Assembly: GCF_000208865.1 (NCBI RefSeq)
Contig: NC_018398.1
Coordinates: 3,986,812-4,050,811, forward strand
Direction of reading: 5' to 3'
DNA: 64,000 nt
DNA from: Neospora caninum Liverpool
Taxonomy: Eukaryota; Apicomplexa; Conoidasida; Eucoccidiorida; Sarcocystidae
Part shown: one piece after another, positions 38,001-48,195 of the stretch
Layout: each line of letters begins with the position of its first letter
Numbering within the stretch: the stretch's first letter is position 1
The notes under the pieces: generated by a model
The model's database searches: none
Told to the model about the DNA's origin: nothing
What the model saw: the letters and a program-made list of their open reading frames with translations, nothing else
Made by a program: the position numbers and the translations under genes

Positions 38001-41000
38001 CCTGGGCAATGCTCACAAGTTCTTCTTCCAGGGTGTCGTCCACTTCCCACCCCTTCTGCAGGCAGTGGTCTCCCTCGCGCGATCCCAGGGGAGCGCCCGC
38101 CTCCTGGCCTGTTGGTCCGGCGCTGCTCTCCTTCGCAGAGTCTCCGCCGCCGCTCGCTGTCTCTCGCTGCTTTCGCGGTCGCCTCCCCCCTGCGTTCTGC
38201 AGGGGGCGTCGCTGACCGAGCTGTTCCCGCAAGAACTTTTTGAGAATGGCCAGGCAACTCTGGACGTCGTTGAAAGGCGCAAATTTGCACTCGCGGTCGA
38301 ACCGGCCTGGGCGCCGCAGGGCGCTGTCGATCAGGTGCGGGCAGTTTGTTGCTCCGAATATAAGCACGTTCTGCATCGGCTTCAGGCCATCCATGAGGGC
38401 GAGCAGTGTGGCTACCAGCGCCGCTTGCTCGCCGGCGCCGGACGTGGGGTTGCCGGCGTCGCCGTCCCCGGACTTTGAAAACAGGTTCTTTTCGCGGCAC
38501 GGGGCCATGCCGTCCAACTCGTCGAAGAAAATGATGGATGGCGCATGCTTCTCGGCCGCACTGAACAACTGCATCAGGCTCTTCTCCGCTTCGCCGACCC
38601 ACTTGGACAACATCTCGCCGCCGCGGCGCACAAAGAGCGACACTCTGTGCCCCGCGCGACGCAAACTCCCCACAAACGCTCGCACCAACAGCGTCTTGCC
38701 CGTCCCTGGAGGTCCGCAGAGGAGGACGCCCCGCGGCGGGCGCAGCAGAGGCGAGCACGTGGCTGAAAAGGACGAAAACAGCTCGGGATTCAAGAGACCC
38801 GCCGCCGCCTCCTCAAGCACCCCGATCGCCTCCGTCAAGCCTCCTACAGGGACACCACAGGAGAAAGGCGACACGCGCAGGACAAAGGCGTCCAGAGACA
38901 CCCAAAACAAGGCCGCCGGAGTGGACTTTGGACGCTTCGCCACTCCACGCTGCGTCAGCATCTCGCAAGCACGGATTTCGTCCCTTCGAGATATAAAGAG
39001 CAAACGCGCACACCCGATGAATCCTCGAGTAGGCAATCCCGCGGCGCCAGGCCAGGGACGGACACCTCGCCAGCGACAGCACCACCGCAACGGGAGAGCC
39101 CCACAGAGACTCGGAGACGGCACAACAAGCTAAAGTAGGGAAATACACACGATGCGAGGAAACCCATATATTTATACACGTGTGTGGAGATCTATTTCGA
39201 GAAGCACATCTACATGGGGGTTTGCCGACTTTTTCATCGCTTTTTGCGAGGGACATTTCGAGCGGCCTCCCTGGACGAGAAGCTCGGAGGACTGCTGGAA
39301 CGAAAAGGCAACGAGATGACGAGGCCCTACCGACATCCTCCAAGGTGACGTTGCAGTCGACGTCATCGGGCAAGACTTCTTCCTCTTCTGCGTCTCGGCC
39401 GTCGTGAGCGCCGCCGGCGTCTCCGGTGTCCCCGCCCTTGTTCCCCCTGGCCGAAGAGACAGCCGAGAGAGACGCGTCTTCGGGGCTTGAAGCGCCGCCC
39501 CCGCTGGACTCTGCTGGCGCCTGCCGCTCCCGACGCCCAAACGGGAGGCTCTCGCTCGCAGCAGCGTGCGACGCAGACGGCGGGGCGCGGACAGTTCCAC
39601 TTTGCACTAGATCCGAAGAAGCGGCGCCTTGCTGCGTGTCTCGGGAACCAGACAGGGACGACGTTGCTCGCGTTCTCGCGCTTGGCTTCGGCGGGCGAAA
39701 CCCGCCCAGAATGAATTTCGACGCTGCCCTGGCGCTGGTCCGCCGCTGCGCCTCCGCGCTGTCTCTGTCTCGCGCCCCGGCTTCTCTTCGCTCGGTGCTC
39801 GTCGAAGAACGCTGTCTGCCGGTCGCGTCCTCTGTCGCTGCTTCGGGCGGCTGAACGCTCGAGGGCGTGGAAACCGAAGAGGCCGGAGACGCCCCACGCT
39901 TCCTCAGTCTCCCACATGCGTGCAGAAGGCCTCGCCCAGCGGTGGGCTCTGCAGCGCCCTTCTTCCCCGGACCGGGAGACCGCCGCGCCGCTTCCTTCTC
40001 CCTCTCAAGCTCCTGGGCAAATCGACGAAGTGCCTCCACATGCTTGTCCACACGAGCGGAAACGATTTTCCAGGCAGTTTCCAAGTCATCGTTGTCCTCG
40101 TGCGATTTCCCTGCGAAGAGCGACGGGAACGGAGAGGAAGACGAAGAAGAGGAAGACGATGAAGAAGAGGAAGACGACGACGAAGAGGAAGACGATGAAG
40201 AAGACGAAGCTGAAGGTGACGAGAGGGAAGGAACAGAGGACGAGGAAGAGGAAGGCGGTCGCGCAGAGGAAACAGAAGGCGTCTCAGCAAGGGGAGACTT
40301 GGATGCGCTTTGGGCATACCGCCGTGTTTCTGCAGACGTCAGGGGCGCCTGCTGGTCTCCATCATCCTCGCTGTCGGAGGGAGACAGCAGCCGAACAAGA
40401 CGACGACGACGGACCACTGTTCCCCCCTCTTCAGCGTCTTTCTCTTGCGCTTCGCTCCCAGGGATTAACGTAGATGATCCATCGGTCGCAGCTGAGGAGG
40501 AAGAGGAACTCGGAGGAGAAGAGGAGGGGACAGAAGAACTACGCGAGCGGGGAGTTAGCCCTCGAGAAGGTCCATCCTGTGCGTCGGCTGTCTGCCTTCT
40601 GCTTCGCACGCCTTCCGTCTTGGCACGGACCATCTCGCGCCCCGCCTGGAGAGAACAGATGGACGAAGGGGCTGACGACGCCGAACACGTGCCGGAAGGA
40701 GACGAAGACGAACGAGAAGACAAACGAGACGCGCGTTCCTCCTTCTTGCGTGCCTGGCTGCTCGACTGCTGCGACGGCCTACTCGAGAGGTCGCATTCCC
40801 GGTCGCCTCTTTGGCCGCCGCGGTCCGTGTGCGTCTGCGATTCCCCGGCCCGCGCCTCCTGGTCGTCTGTAAGCCTCCGCCGTTTTCGCCCCGTCTCCTC
40901 GACCTTCTTCCCAGCTGTGCGCTCGCGCTCAGCCGACCCCAGACGGCCGCCGAGTCCGCTCGGCCGCTTCTCCCTCGCGCTCGAACCGCGAGAAGAGGAA

Positions 41001-43639
41001 GACGAAAGGGCCGAGGCAGCCGAGGCGTTTTCTCGAAGTTTCCCCGCGGCGCGGCTCCGAGACGAAGCATGGAGGGACGCCTCTGGTCTCCTGTCTCCGT
41101 CCGTGTCTCGCTGCCGCACTTGCGCGCCTGACCGCAGAGAGGAGAGAGAGGAGGAATCCTCTTTGGGGACGCTTGAGCACGAAGCTGGCCTCTTCCGTTT
41201 CTCCGTTTCGTCTCGTCCTTCGCCCGGTCTTCGCACAGAACCGCCGCACGCTTCGCCGGCTTTCCCCCCGGAGACTGCCGCCTTTCCGCGACCGCGCGGG
41301 GCTCCATCCGCGGTTGACTGAGGAGATGAGAACGAGAGGAGTCGATTCGACATTGCCCCCGTGTGCGCTGGAGAGGAAGGAGCGCGAAGGGGTGCACAGC
41401 CGCCGGTGCGAGGCGTAGACGGAGAAAGGGGAGAAGCAGCGACGCCAGCGAGGCGCGAGCTTCGACGAGGCGGCAGCGATATAGAGACGTCCCGTTTCGC
41501 TTTTTTGTCCTTTTCTGGTTTGCGTCGACTGCCTTGGGCGAGAGGTCTCCTTGCGACTCGAGAAGAAGACTGGGAAGAAGAGGAGGAAGAGCGAGAGGAC
41601 GAAGAGGGAGAGCCGTGCGATGTTTGGAACGCCGAAGAAGACCGTTCCAGTGGAAGAGCCGAGAGCGACAGTTTAGGAGAAGGCGTGCGAGGGGCGGAGG
41701 CAGACGGGATGCTGGAAGGCGAGAGGGAGGGCGATCGCGGTGACAGTTGAGGAGACGATCGACCAGAAGACGACGAACGAGACGAGGGAAAGTTTTCTTT
41801 GTCTCCCACTTCATACATGTCATAATCGTCTTCCTCGTCCGCGTCGTCCTCCACATCGCTCGCTTCCTCATCGTGCCAGTCTTCCTCCCAGCTCGCCTCG
41901 TCCTCCTCGTCCTCGAAATCGTCCTCTTGTATGTCCCCCTCTTCTCGATCTTCCTCGTTCTCGCCATCCTCCGCCTCAGAGGAAACGGAGCACGACTCTC
42001 CAAAGGACCCCGTGTCACTCACGTCTTCACTTTGATACGGTGACAACTCATCCTCTTCATAGTGTTCGTCGTCATCGTATTCGTCTTCTGCCTCTCCTTC
42101 TTCCTCTCCCTCTTCGTCCTCTTCTTCCTCTTCGTCCTCCTCTTCTTCGTCCTCCTCTTCTTCGTCCTCCTCTTCTTCCTCTTCTTCCTCTTCTTCTTCC
42201 TCCTCTTCTTCCTCTCCTTCTTCCTCTTCTTCCTCTCCTTCGTCCGCCTTTTCTTCCTCGTCCTCCTCTTCGGACCCGAATAAGTCGCCACTACCCCGCA
42301 TGTGCCTTGGTGCGCAGTCCCGACCGCGAAGTGAAGAAGCATGGACAGCCGTTCGGTCGTCTGCTTTCTGATGACAGCGGCGTTTGCCATCGCTCTCTTT
42401 CTGCCGAGCTCTCTCGAGTTGCCGTTGCTTGTCCTCGGACCCAGCTACGCTTGGCGGAGAGCCCCGTGCTTCTGCGTCTCTCAGAGGATGAGAACGCCAA
42501 GGTTCCGGATTAAAGCGGCGAGGCATTTCCTGAGGTGGAGAGCATTGAAGATCCGATCTCTGTCCTCTTCGCGTTTTCTCTTCCCGAGCAGAAGCCGCCG
42601 GCGGCGGCCGCGTGTTTGAGCCATCCACGCCCCCAGTCTCCTTGCTGTTTTCAGGAGAGCTGTGCGTCGCTGCATCCTCTCTGCGTTTCTCCCTCGCTCT
42701 CTCGTGTCGGTCCTTCTTTTCTCTCTGTTTCAGTTCTCGTCCTCCCTCTCGCTCCCGTTCAGCGCCTTGGTTTCCTTCACTCCGACGTTTGCCCTCGTTC
42801 TCGCGTTCAGCGCCTATCTCTCGCACTTTCCGTCTCTTCTCCGACTCCCCGTTTCTGTCCGCACCTCCCGCCCAGTCCTTGTCTCTGACGCCTTCCACTT
42901 CGCGCTTCATCTCTTCCTCTCTGTTTCTCTCCTGCACTGCTTCTCCCTCTATCTGCCATTCCTCCTCCCGCATCCACTCCTTCTTCTTTCTCTTCTTCTC
43001 TCTCTTCTCTCTCTTGGCGGTCTCTGTCCTCTCCCCAGATCCGTCCTCGTCGCCCTTTTTTCGGCCGCTCGTCCGGCGCTTCGCCACTCCAGCGCGATCG
43101 ACGGTCAACGCGGGCGAGTCAGGAGACGCGCTGGAGGCAGCTGACGCGGGGGGACGCACGGCGGGGTGGCCACGAGCTTCGAGGAAGCGCGCAGCACTTG
43201 GATCTTCACAGACACCTGAAGAAACGCCTTTTCCGGCGTGTTTCTTCGGAGACTTGGGGGGCGAGACGTAAGCGGCATTTGGCGAGAGGAGAGGAGAGTG
43301 AGAGGCCACAGCTCGGCTGCTTTTGATCTTCGCGTGAGAGGCCAAACGCGACTCTCCAGAACGGGGAGACGACGGCCCTTCCGGTCCGGCTGTCCCCGCG
43401 CCGCCTTGTGGAAAAAAGAGCCTTTCCTCACCGCTATGAGCAGTTGTGCTGCACGCTCCAGAAAGTTCAGCGTCACAGGTTACAGCTGCTGGGGGCATCG
43501 GCACTCGACACACCAACGCAGAAGAAGAGAGGGAAGAGGGGGAGCCTGACAAAGAGGGACAAGAGGAAGAGGAGGCCGGAAGAGCCGGCGCAGACGCCTG
43601 GGGCCTCCGCTTCTTTTTTCTCCTTCGCTTTTCGTCCAT
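29094..43639 (-). CDS. ATAD2/Yta7-family AAA ATPase (Tat-binding homolog 7-like), seven exons
   Basis: Exons (minus): 43639-39331, 38843-36394, 36156-35985, 35145-34773, 34321-31835, 31537-31371 and 30820-29094; 11,685 nt, 3,894 aa, every phase matching. The start ATGGACGAA has a good context. The N-terminal ~1,400 residues are Lys/Arg- and Ser-rich with a long Glu/Asp run (about 458-540) and a poly-Ser run (about 1140-1165). The exon 1/2 junction restores LEDVGGLTEAI. AAA1 follows: Walker A GPPGTGKT (about 1478), Walker B IIFFDELDG, sensor 1 GATN, arginine-finger motif RRPGRFDRE. A degenerate second AAA is spread over exons 2-4 (SEALELARRWL, FVHSDRAPIVST, CFFIVLLERSEKLP). The 829-codon exon 5 is Glu-rich; a stretch near residue 3000 (YSSLEAFESDLLLL) faintly recalls a bromodomain helix. 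Known relatives are nuclear histone-binding, nucleosome-remodelling ATPases. The exon 3 acceptor is approximate. Confidence 0.82.
31206..31229. repeat. (AT)n microsatellite in ATAD2-like intron 6
   Basis: About 12 uninterrupted AT dinucleotides inside the intron between the exon ending at 31371 and the exon starting at 30820. Confidence 0.95.
35436..35457. repeat. (AT)n microsatellite in ATAD2-like intron 3
   Basis: About 11 AT dinucleotides inside the 839-nt intron between exons 3 and 4, followed by TGTATGTA-type degenerate repeats. Confidence 0.95.
36272..36291. repeat. (AT)n microsatellite in ATAD2-like intron 2
   Basis: About ten AT dinucleotides in the 237-nt intron that splits the degenerate second AAA module. 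A second, imperfect AT/TA-rich stretch lies at 36190-36210. Confidence 0.95.
40115..40250 (-). repeat. Poly-Ser coding tract in ATAD2-like exon 1
   Basis: GAAGA/GACGA repeats on the plus strand encode a run of over 20 Ser on the minus strand, flanked by Ser/Pro-rich sequence. It lies between the acidic tract and the first AAA module and is likely disordered. Confidence 0.8.
42017..42265 (-). repeat. Glu/Asp-coding trinucleotide low-complexity tract in ATAD2-like exon 1
   Basis: A plus-strand CTT/CCT/GTC-rich stretch reading on the minus strand as a nearly uninterrupted run of Glu and Asp codons, about 80 residues. An acidic N-terminal region is typical of ATAD2/Yta7 proteins and fits a histone-binding role. 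The tract is prone to slippage, so its length may vary between strains. Confidence 0.85.
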
Positions 43640-43671
43640 TGGTGGACGATGCAGAACGAGAGGGGAACCTT

Positions 43672-43807
43672 GGGGGGGGGGGGGGGGGNNNNNNNNNNNN
43701 NNNNNNNNNNNNNNNNNNNNNNNNNNNNNNNNNNNNNNNNNNNNNNNNNNNNNNNNNNNNNNNNNNNNNNNNNNNNNNNNNNNNNNNNGGGGGGTGGGGG
43801 GGGGGGG
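43672..43807 (+). other. Assembly gap (100 N, 43689-43788) bounded by poly-G
   Basis: Seventeen G precede exactly 100 N, and GGGGGGTG plus a further G-run follow. The round length indicates a placeholder of unknown size. It begins 50 bases upstream of the ATAD2-like start codon, so part of that gene's 5' UTR may be missing. Confidence 0.97.
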
Positions 43808-44414
43808 ATGGCAGCGTGAAATTGGGTTATGGGGGCGGGTCGGCAGAGTGGGGAAGATACTCTGAATCGGCGGGGCGTTTTTGTGAGGATAGTTTCAGGG
43901 AAGAATTTGCGGGGCAGACCACGCACATAGCAACGAGGAGAGTGCATCTGCAAGGCCGTGCCAAGAGGGAGCGTTCACCTTGTCGCGAGGAAAGGCCTTT
44001 TGATGGATCATGGAGCGTGGCAGCGCGGACCTTAAGGCTCCCCGCGCTTTCAACTCCTCCGCGGAAACTCCCAGACGGGTAGGCGCCTCGAGGCACAAAG
44101 TGCTCAGCGCTTGACGCGGTTTGTGCGTGGGGACTATTTTGTAGCCGTCAGCGCGTGGAAGAGGGACGGAAAGAAAGAAATGGAAGAAGGAAGAGAAGAA
44201 AGAGAAGAACAATTCAGAGAGAAAGGATTCGAGAAAGGGGAGATTTGGCGGGCTTCAACTCTTCCATTTGCGAGAGTGCCTTCGAAGCCGATCCTTTTCG
44301 TCGAACCAGATTTGAGGGCACCGAGGCGTTAGCGAAGAAACGTTTTCTCGGAAACTTGTCCGACACACACACCGCCGGTCACTTGCAACCGTCCTGCTCT
44401 TCTCACCAATGTAG

Positions 44415-44500
44415 ATATGTATGTATATATATATATATACATATATATGTATATATATATATATATATATATGTATATGTATATGTATATATATATATAT
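44415..44500. repeat. Long (AT/GTAT)n microsatellite, intergenic
   Basis: About 85 bases of AT dinucleotides interrupted by GTAT units. It is the longest AT tract in the window and the only major one outside a modelled intron. Confidence 0.95.
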
Positions 44501-45634
44501 TGTAAGGCACGTTTGCTTACTCTATCTGCATACCATTAGTGTGCACGGAAGTATCTTCGCCTTTCTCCTCTCTGCCTGTGTTCATTTAACAGCCTAGGGA
44601 GTCTATCTCTCCTCGCTCCATTTCGCTGCTCCTCCAAGTCGAGAAGTATGTATCTGGTCTCCTTCAACCAAGTGGGGAAGTGCGTGGCGAAACGGCGGGA
44701 AGCCCCAGGGGCCCTCTGGTCTCCCTCGTTCTCTCGTCTTACATTAAAAGCTCTTGCCGCGTGCGGAAATCCGCGCTTTTTCGCGGTGTTCGGCCACTCC
44801 AGCGCGGCGCCGTTTCAAGTGTACAGACTCGTCGATGGCATGCCTTGGAATCAAGATTCACGTCTCAGGTGTTTGCTTGACACACACGGCACGGCTTCTT
44901 TAGAGCACAATGGAAACAGCGGGGTTCCGGGAGCAATATCTCCAGAGTGGACGCATACGCGCGGCAAAACCCAATCTGTCTGGGCCTCTAAACTTTCTTC
45001 ATGGCTCGTCCTGCAAATGCACCTTTGTTCCGTCTCGTGGCACTGCACACATCTTTCGCTTTTCTCCCTCCCATCTCCTGTACCCTCTTCTTTCCAGCCT
45101 CCTGTCACCTCTCACTTTTGTGCGTGGCGTTTGGCTCTCGGACTTTAATCTCTTTACACTTTTCTCCCTCCGTTGACATCCTCGTTCTTTGCGAGCACAG
45201 CGCAAGCTGCGCACATTTTCTCTCCCTCTCTCCCCTTCCCCACGTTTGCCCGCGTTAGTGGATGTCTCTTTCTTGTTTATCTGTGGAAATCTACGGCTTT
45301 ATGGATATTTGCCTATAGACATGCATGCGAACATACAGATAGACGCGCGCATGGCAATGGGTCGGTAAACCCGTGAGCATATTCGCACGTGTGCACCTCT
45401 ACGGAATACATATCCGTTTCTCTTCTAGGTTCGGCCTTCTCGAGCGGCCCGAGGCCGAACTCTGTCTCCTCAGATCACAGAGTGTCTGAGGCAGTGATGA
45501 CCTGTACGTACACACCAAACACAGCAGCTCCACTTCGGGTGAGATGCAGGGACACGGTTGTCGCTCCGGCGAAGAGGAGAGAGTTTTTTGTCGAACCTGA
45601 GAGCGCAAAGAGGTGATTCACGAGACACTGCGAC

Positions 45635-46481
45635 TCAGCGAAAACTGGACATTGGCTTCGAGCTGAAGAGGGGAGAACTCACGTCGCGCATGAATGTCAT
45701 CAGAGCATCAGGGTTCTCCGACTTGAAGATGCTCGTCCCTGAAAGAGAAAAGGAAAATATGAAACTCGATTGTAACCAGAGACAAGGAAGAAGCCGGGGA
45801 CTCCGACAAAGATGCAGACATGCAAAGATACACCTGCCTTTCCTCTCTCAATTCGCAAACGCCCGTTGCTCCCCCCATACGGCCTGCTGTCAGCCTAGAC
45901 ACGCATGTGAATAGAGATACACAGATTCAGATACGGAGATATATATACATATAGGAAGAGGGAGTTACGGGGGGAGCGAGGCGTTTCACGAAATCCCTTT
46001 TCACCCAAACCAGTTGGATCTTTACTTGAACGACTTCTCCCTTCTTGACACTATGTGTTTATCTACGTAGATAGTTCGTTTCGAGACAATACACATTCCC
46101 ATATTATTAGACGTATAACAGTATATATATATATATGGTTACATATTTATGAGTATGTATGTGTTGGGCATCCGGTGCAGATGGGCGTGTATTTTGTTGG
46201 TTTGAGTGCCCAGGTGCACACTTCTTTTCCTCTTCTTTTTCATTCTCGAATCGAGCCTCGCTTCTTCGTCTCGTGAAGCTCAACGCATGCCGTCGTGTAT
46301 CCGTCGCAGCCCTGTTCCATGTTTTTTGTCGCAAAGTTCCCACGCTTTTCGCTTTTCTCTTACCGGCCACAATCACATTCGCCCCTGCAAAAGCTGCCGA
46401 CTTCACCGTCTCTCCGTCCAAGCCGCCATCCACCTTTCAATACAAACAAAACCCACACAACTACGTATCCACATACAAACA

Positions 46482-46519
<38 letters not shown>

Positions 46520-48195
46520 GATGCAGAAAGACCTCTACATACAAACATACATATGTATACATGTATGTGTAGAAGCGCAGGATCTCGGGCAGCACAGCCG
46601 TCTGCGTGCATATGCAAATATGTAGTTGCAGAGAGAGGGTGAGAATGAGAGAACTGTTGTAGCCTCCGACTTGGGTGTTTGTGGGTTACCTGGATGTTTA
46701 GGCGAGGGAAGAGTGAGCGCGCGACTCTGACTTTGTCGAGCATGTCTTGCATGAATTTCTGGCCGCCAAAGCCCGGTTCGACAGTCATGACGAGGAGCAT
46801 GTCGAATCTGTCGCCAGCGAGCGCGTCTCCCAAGTCCGCCAGCTTCGTCGCCGGTTTGATGGCGAGACCGGCCTTGATGCCGAGCTCTCTGATTCGTTTC
46901 GCGAGAGCCTCCGCTTTGGCCAGGTCGCCGCCGACTGCTTCCCAGTGAAAGGTGATCGAGTTTGCGCCGGCGTCTGCAAAGGGCTGAACCCACTTCTCGG
47001 GGTCTGTGACCATCAAGTGCACGTCGAAGAACGTCGACTTCACGTGGCCGCGTAGCGCCTTCACCACGCCCGGGCCAATCGTCAGGTTCGGCACAAAGTG
47101 CCTGAAGAAGGGAGCAAAAGCGCGGAACAGGCAGGCAGTCTCCGAGCAGTCAGAGACGCACACGCACTGTGCTGAGCAAGAACACGGGGGAACAAATCGA
47201 GGAACCCTGAAGCTCAGCGTCAGAGTGGAAGATGAAGCGTAAGCCGCGAAAAACATGCGCATTCAGACCTACGCCCAACGCGTCCAGGAACACAGAGAAA
47301 AAGAAGAGACGGGAAGAAAGAGGCGACGCGTTTCCTTCTAGAGAGTCAGAAAACAAAACAAAGGGAAAAGGCGGGAGAAAAAAGGGAAAAAGGCGGAGGC
47401 TGGGCGGCCATGCAAGCCGGTGATTTCGGAGCCAAACAGACGTGTGCGACGCAAGACAGTCCCTGTTGATAAGAGAAGTGTTGTTCAAGGATACAAAAGT
47501 TTAAAAAGGGGCGGTGCATGCAACAGGGACAGATGGGGAGTTGAGGACTGAAACGTGCGTAGGGATGGTGTGAGAACAACTCGAGCTGGAAACCTTTTTC
47601 CACATCTGGAGAATCGGACCCTGAGAAAAAAGCTTCCCTCTGGGAGAACATCTGACACGAGGAAAACGTGGAGAGGTCTCCGACGACGAGAATGACGTAC
47701 CCGTCCTGCAAAAGAAAAGAGAAAAAAGAGAGAAGCGGTTGCTTGCTGTCACTCCAGACAGTCAAACACGAAACAAACACGTAAATACGCATATTTACGC
47801 ATCGTTTACTCATCAAATGCATCTAGACATATCTGTACATGCACATCTACATATACATGCACCCAAGGTATAAGCATATATATAGATACATGAATCAGTA
47901 CACACGCATAGAGATGTATGCGAATACATATATATATATATATATAAGGTTTTGTATGTGTACGTTCCGCGAGTCTGCCCGTTGAGATTTGTTCTGCAAA
48001 ACAGGGGAGAGATGGGAGAGGCGTCCGCAGGCGGCTGTCTCTTATACCGGTGTGAAATCTGGTGGATCTTACCATAATGTCGAGATGCAGCCAATCACAT
48101 CCAGCGTCTACCATTCGCTTCGCTTCTGAGGCGAGCGAGGATAGGTCACTGGCGAGGACTGAAGGGCAGATGATGGGTTTTAATTGCGCCGACAT
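45635..48195 (-). CDS. RPE: Ribulose-phosphate 3-epimerase (five exons, one of 5 nt)
   Basis: Interconverts ribulose 5-phosphate and xylulose 5-phosphate in the pentose phosphate pathway, a metal-dependent TIM barrel. Exons (minus): 48195-48073, 47705-47701, 47101-46690, 46433-46364 and 45738-45635, giving 237 aa, the usual family length. The start ATG lies in GCGAAAATGT. Motifs in order: IICPSVLASDLSSL, the split signature HLDIM/DG/HFVPNLTIGP whose DG comes from a 5-nt exon, FFDVHLMV, MTVEPGFGGQKFM, VDGGLDGETV and VAGTSIFKSENPDAL. The His and Asp metal/catalytic residues expected for the family are present. No targeting peptide is evident, so it is probably cytosolic. A GTGAGT donor near the 3' end could replace the last 15 residues, but the resulting intron would be only about 70 nt. 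(AT)n runs sit in introns 1, 3 and 4. Confidence 0.95.
46123..46137. repeat. (AT)n microsatellite in epimerase intron 4
   Basis: About seven AT dinucleotides in the intron between exons 4 and 5. A shorter AT stretch lies near 45940-45953 in the same intron. Confidence 0.9.
46484..46512. repeat. (AT)n microsatellite in epimerase intron 3
   Basis: About 14 AT dinucleotides in the 256-nt intron between exons 3 and 4. Confidence 0.95.
47701..47705 (-). other. RPE: 5-nt microexon GACGG of the epimerase gene
   Basis: Reading the minus strand, a strong acceptor TTTTCTTTTGCAG is followed by GACGG and at once by the donor GTACGT. The preceding exon ends ...HLDIM in phase 0 and the next exon opens with G CAC TTT. 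Inserting GACGG restores Asp-Gly in the invariant MDGHFVPN signature and keeps frame. Confidence 0.9.
47928..47946. repeat. (AT)n microsatellite in epimerase intron 1
   Basis: About nine AT dinucleotides in the intron between exon 1 and the 5-nt microexon, within a longer TACA/TATA-rich stretch. Confidence 0.95.

Larger units (their letters stand above)
43640..45634. other. Spacer with assembly gap, no supported gene
   Basis: Lies between the ATAD2-like start (minus) and the epimerase stop (minus), so it should hold the ATAD2-like promoter and the epimerase 3' UTR. It contains a 100-N gap flanked by G-runs and a long (AT)n tract. Short open frames show no motif. Confidence 0.55.

Noticed and set aside
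45399..45616. Extra 3' exon of the epimerase after the GTGAGT site
   Set aside because: The intron would be about 70 nt, much shorter than the others in this gene, and the added residues do not resemble any epimerase C-terminus. Unspliced reading stops at a normal length.
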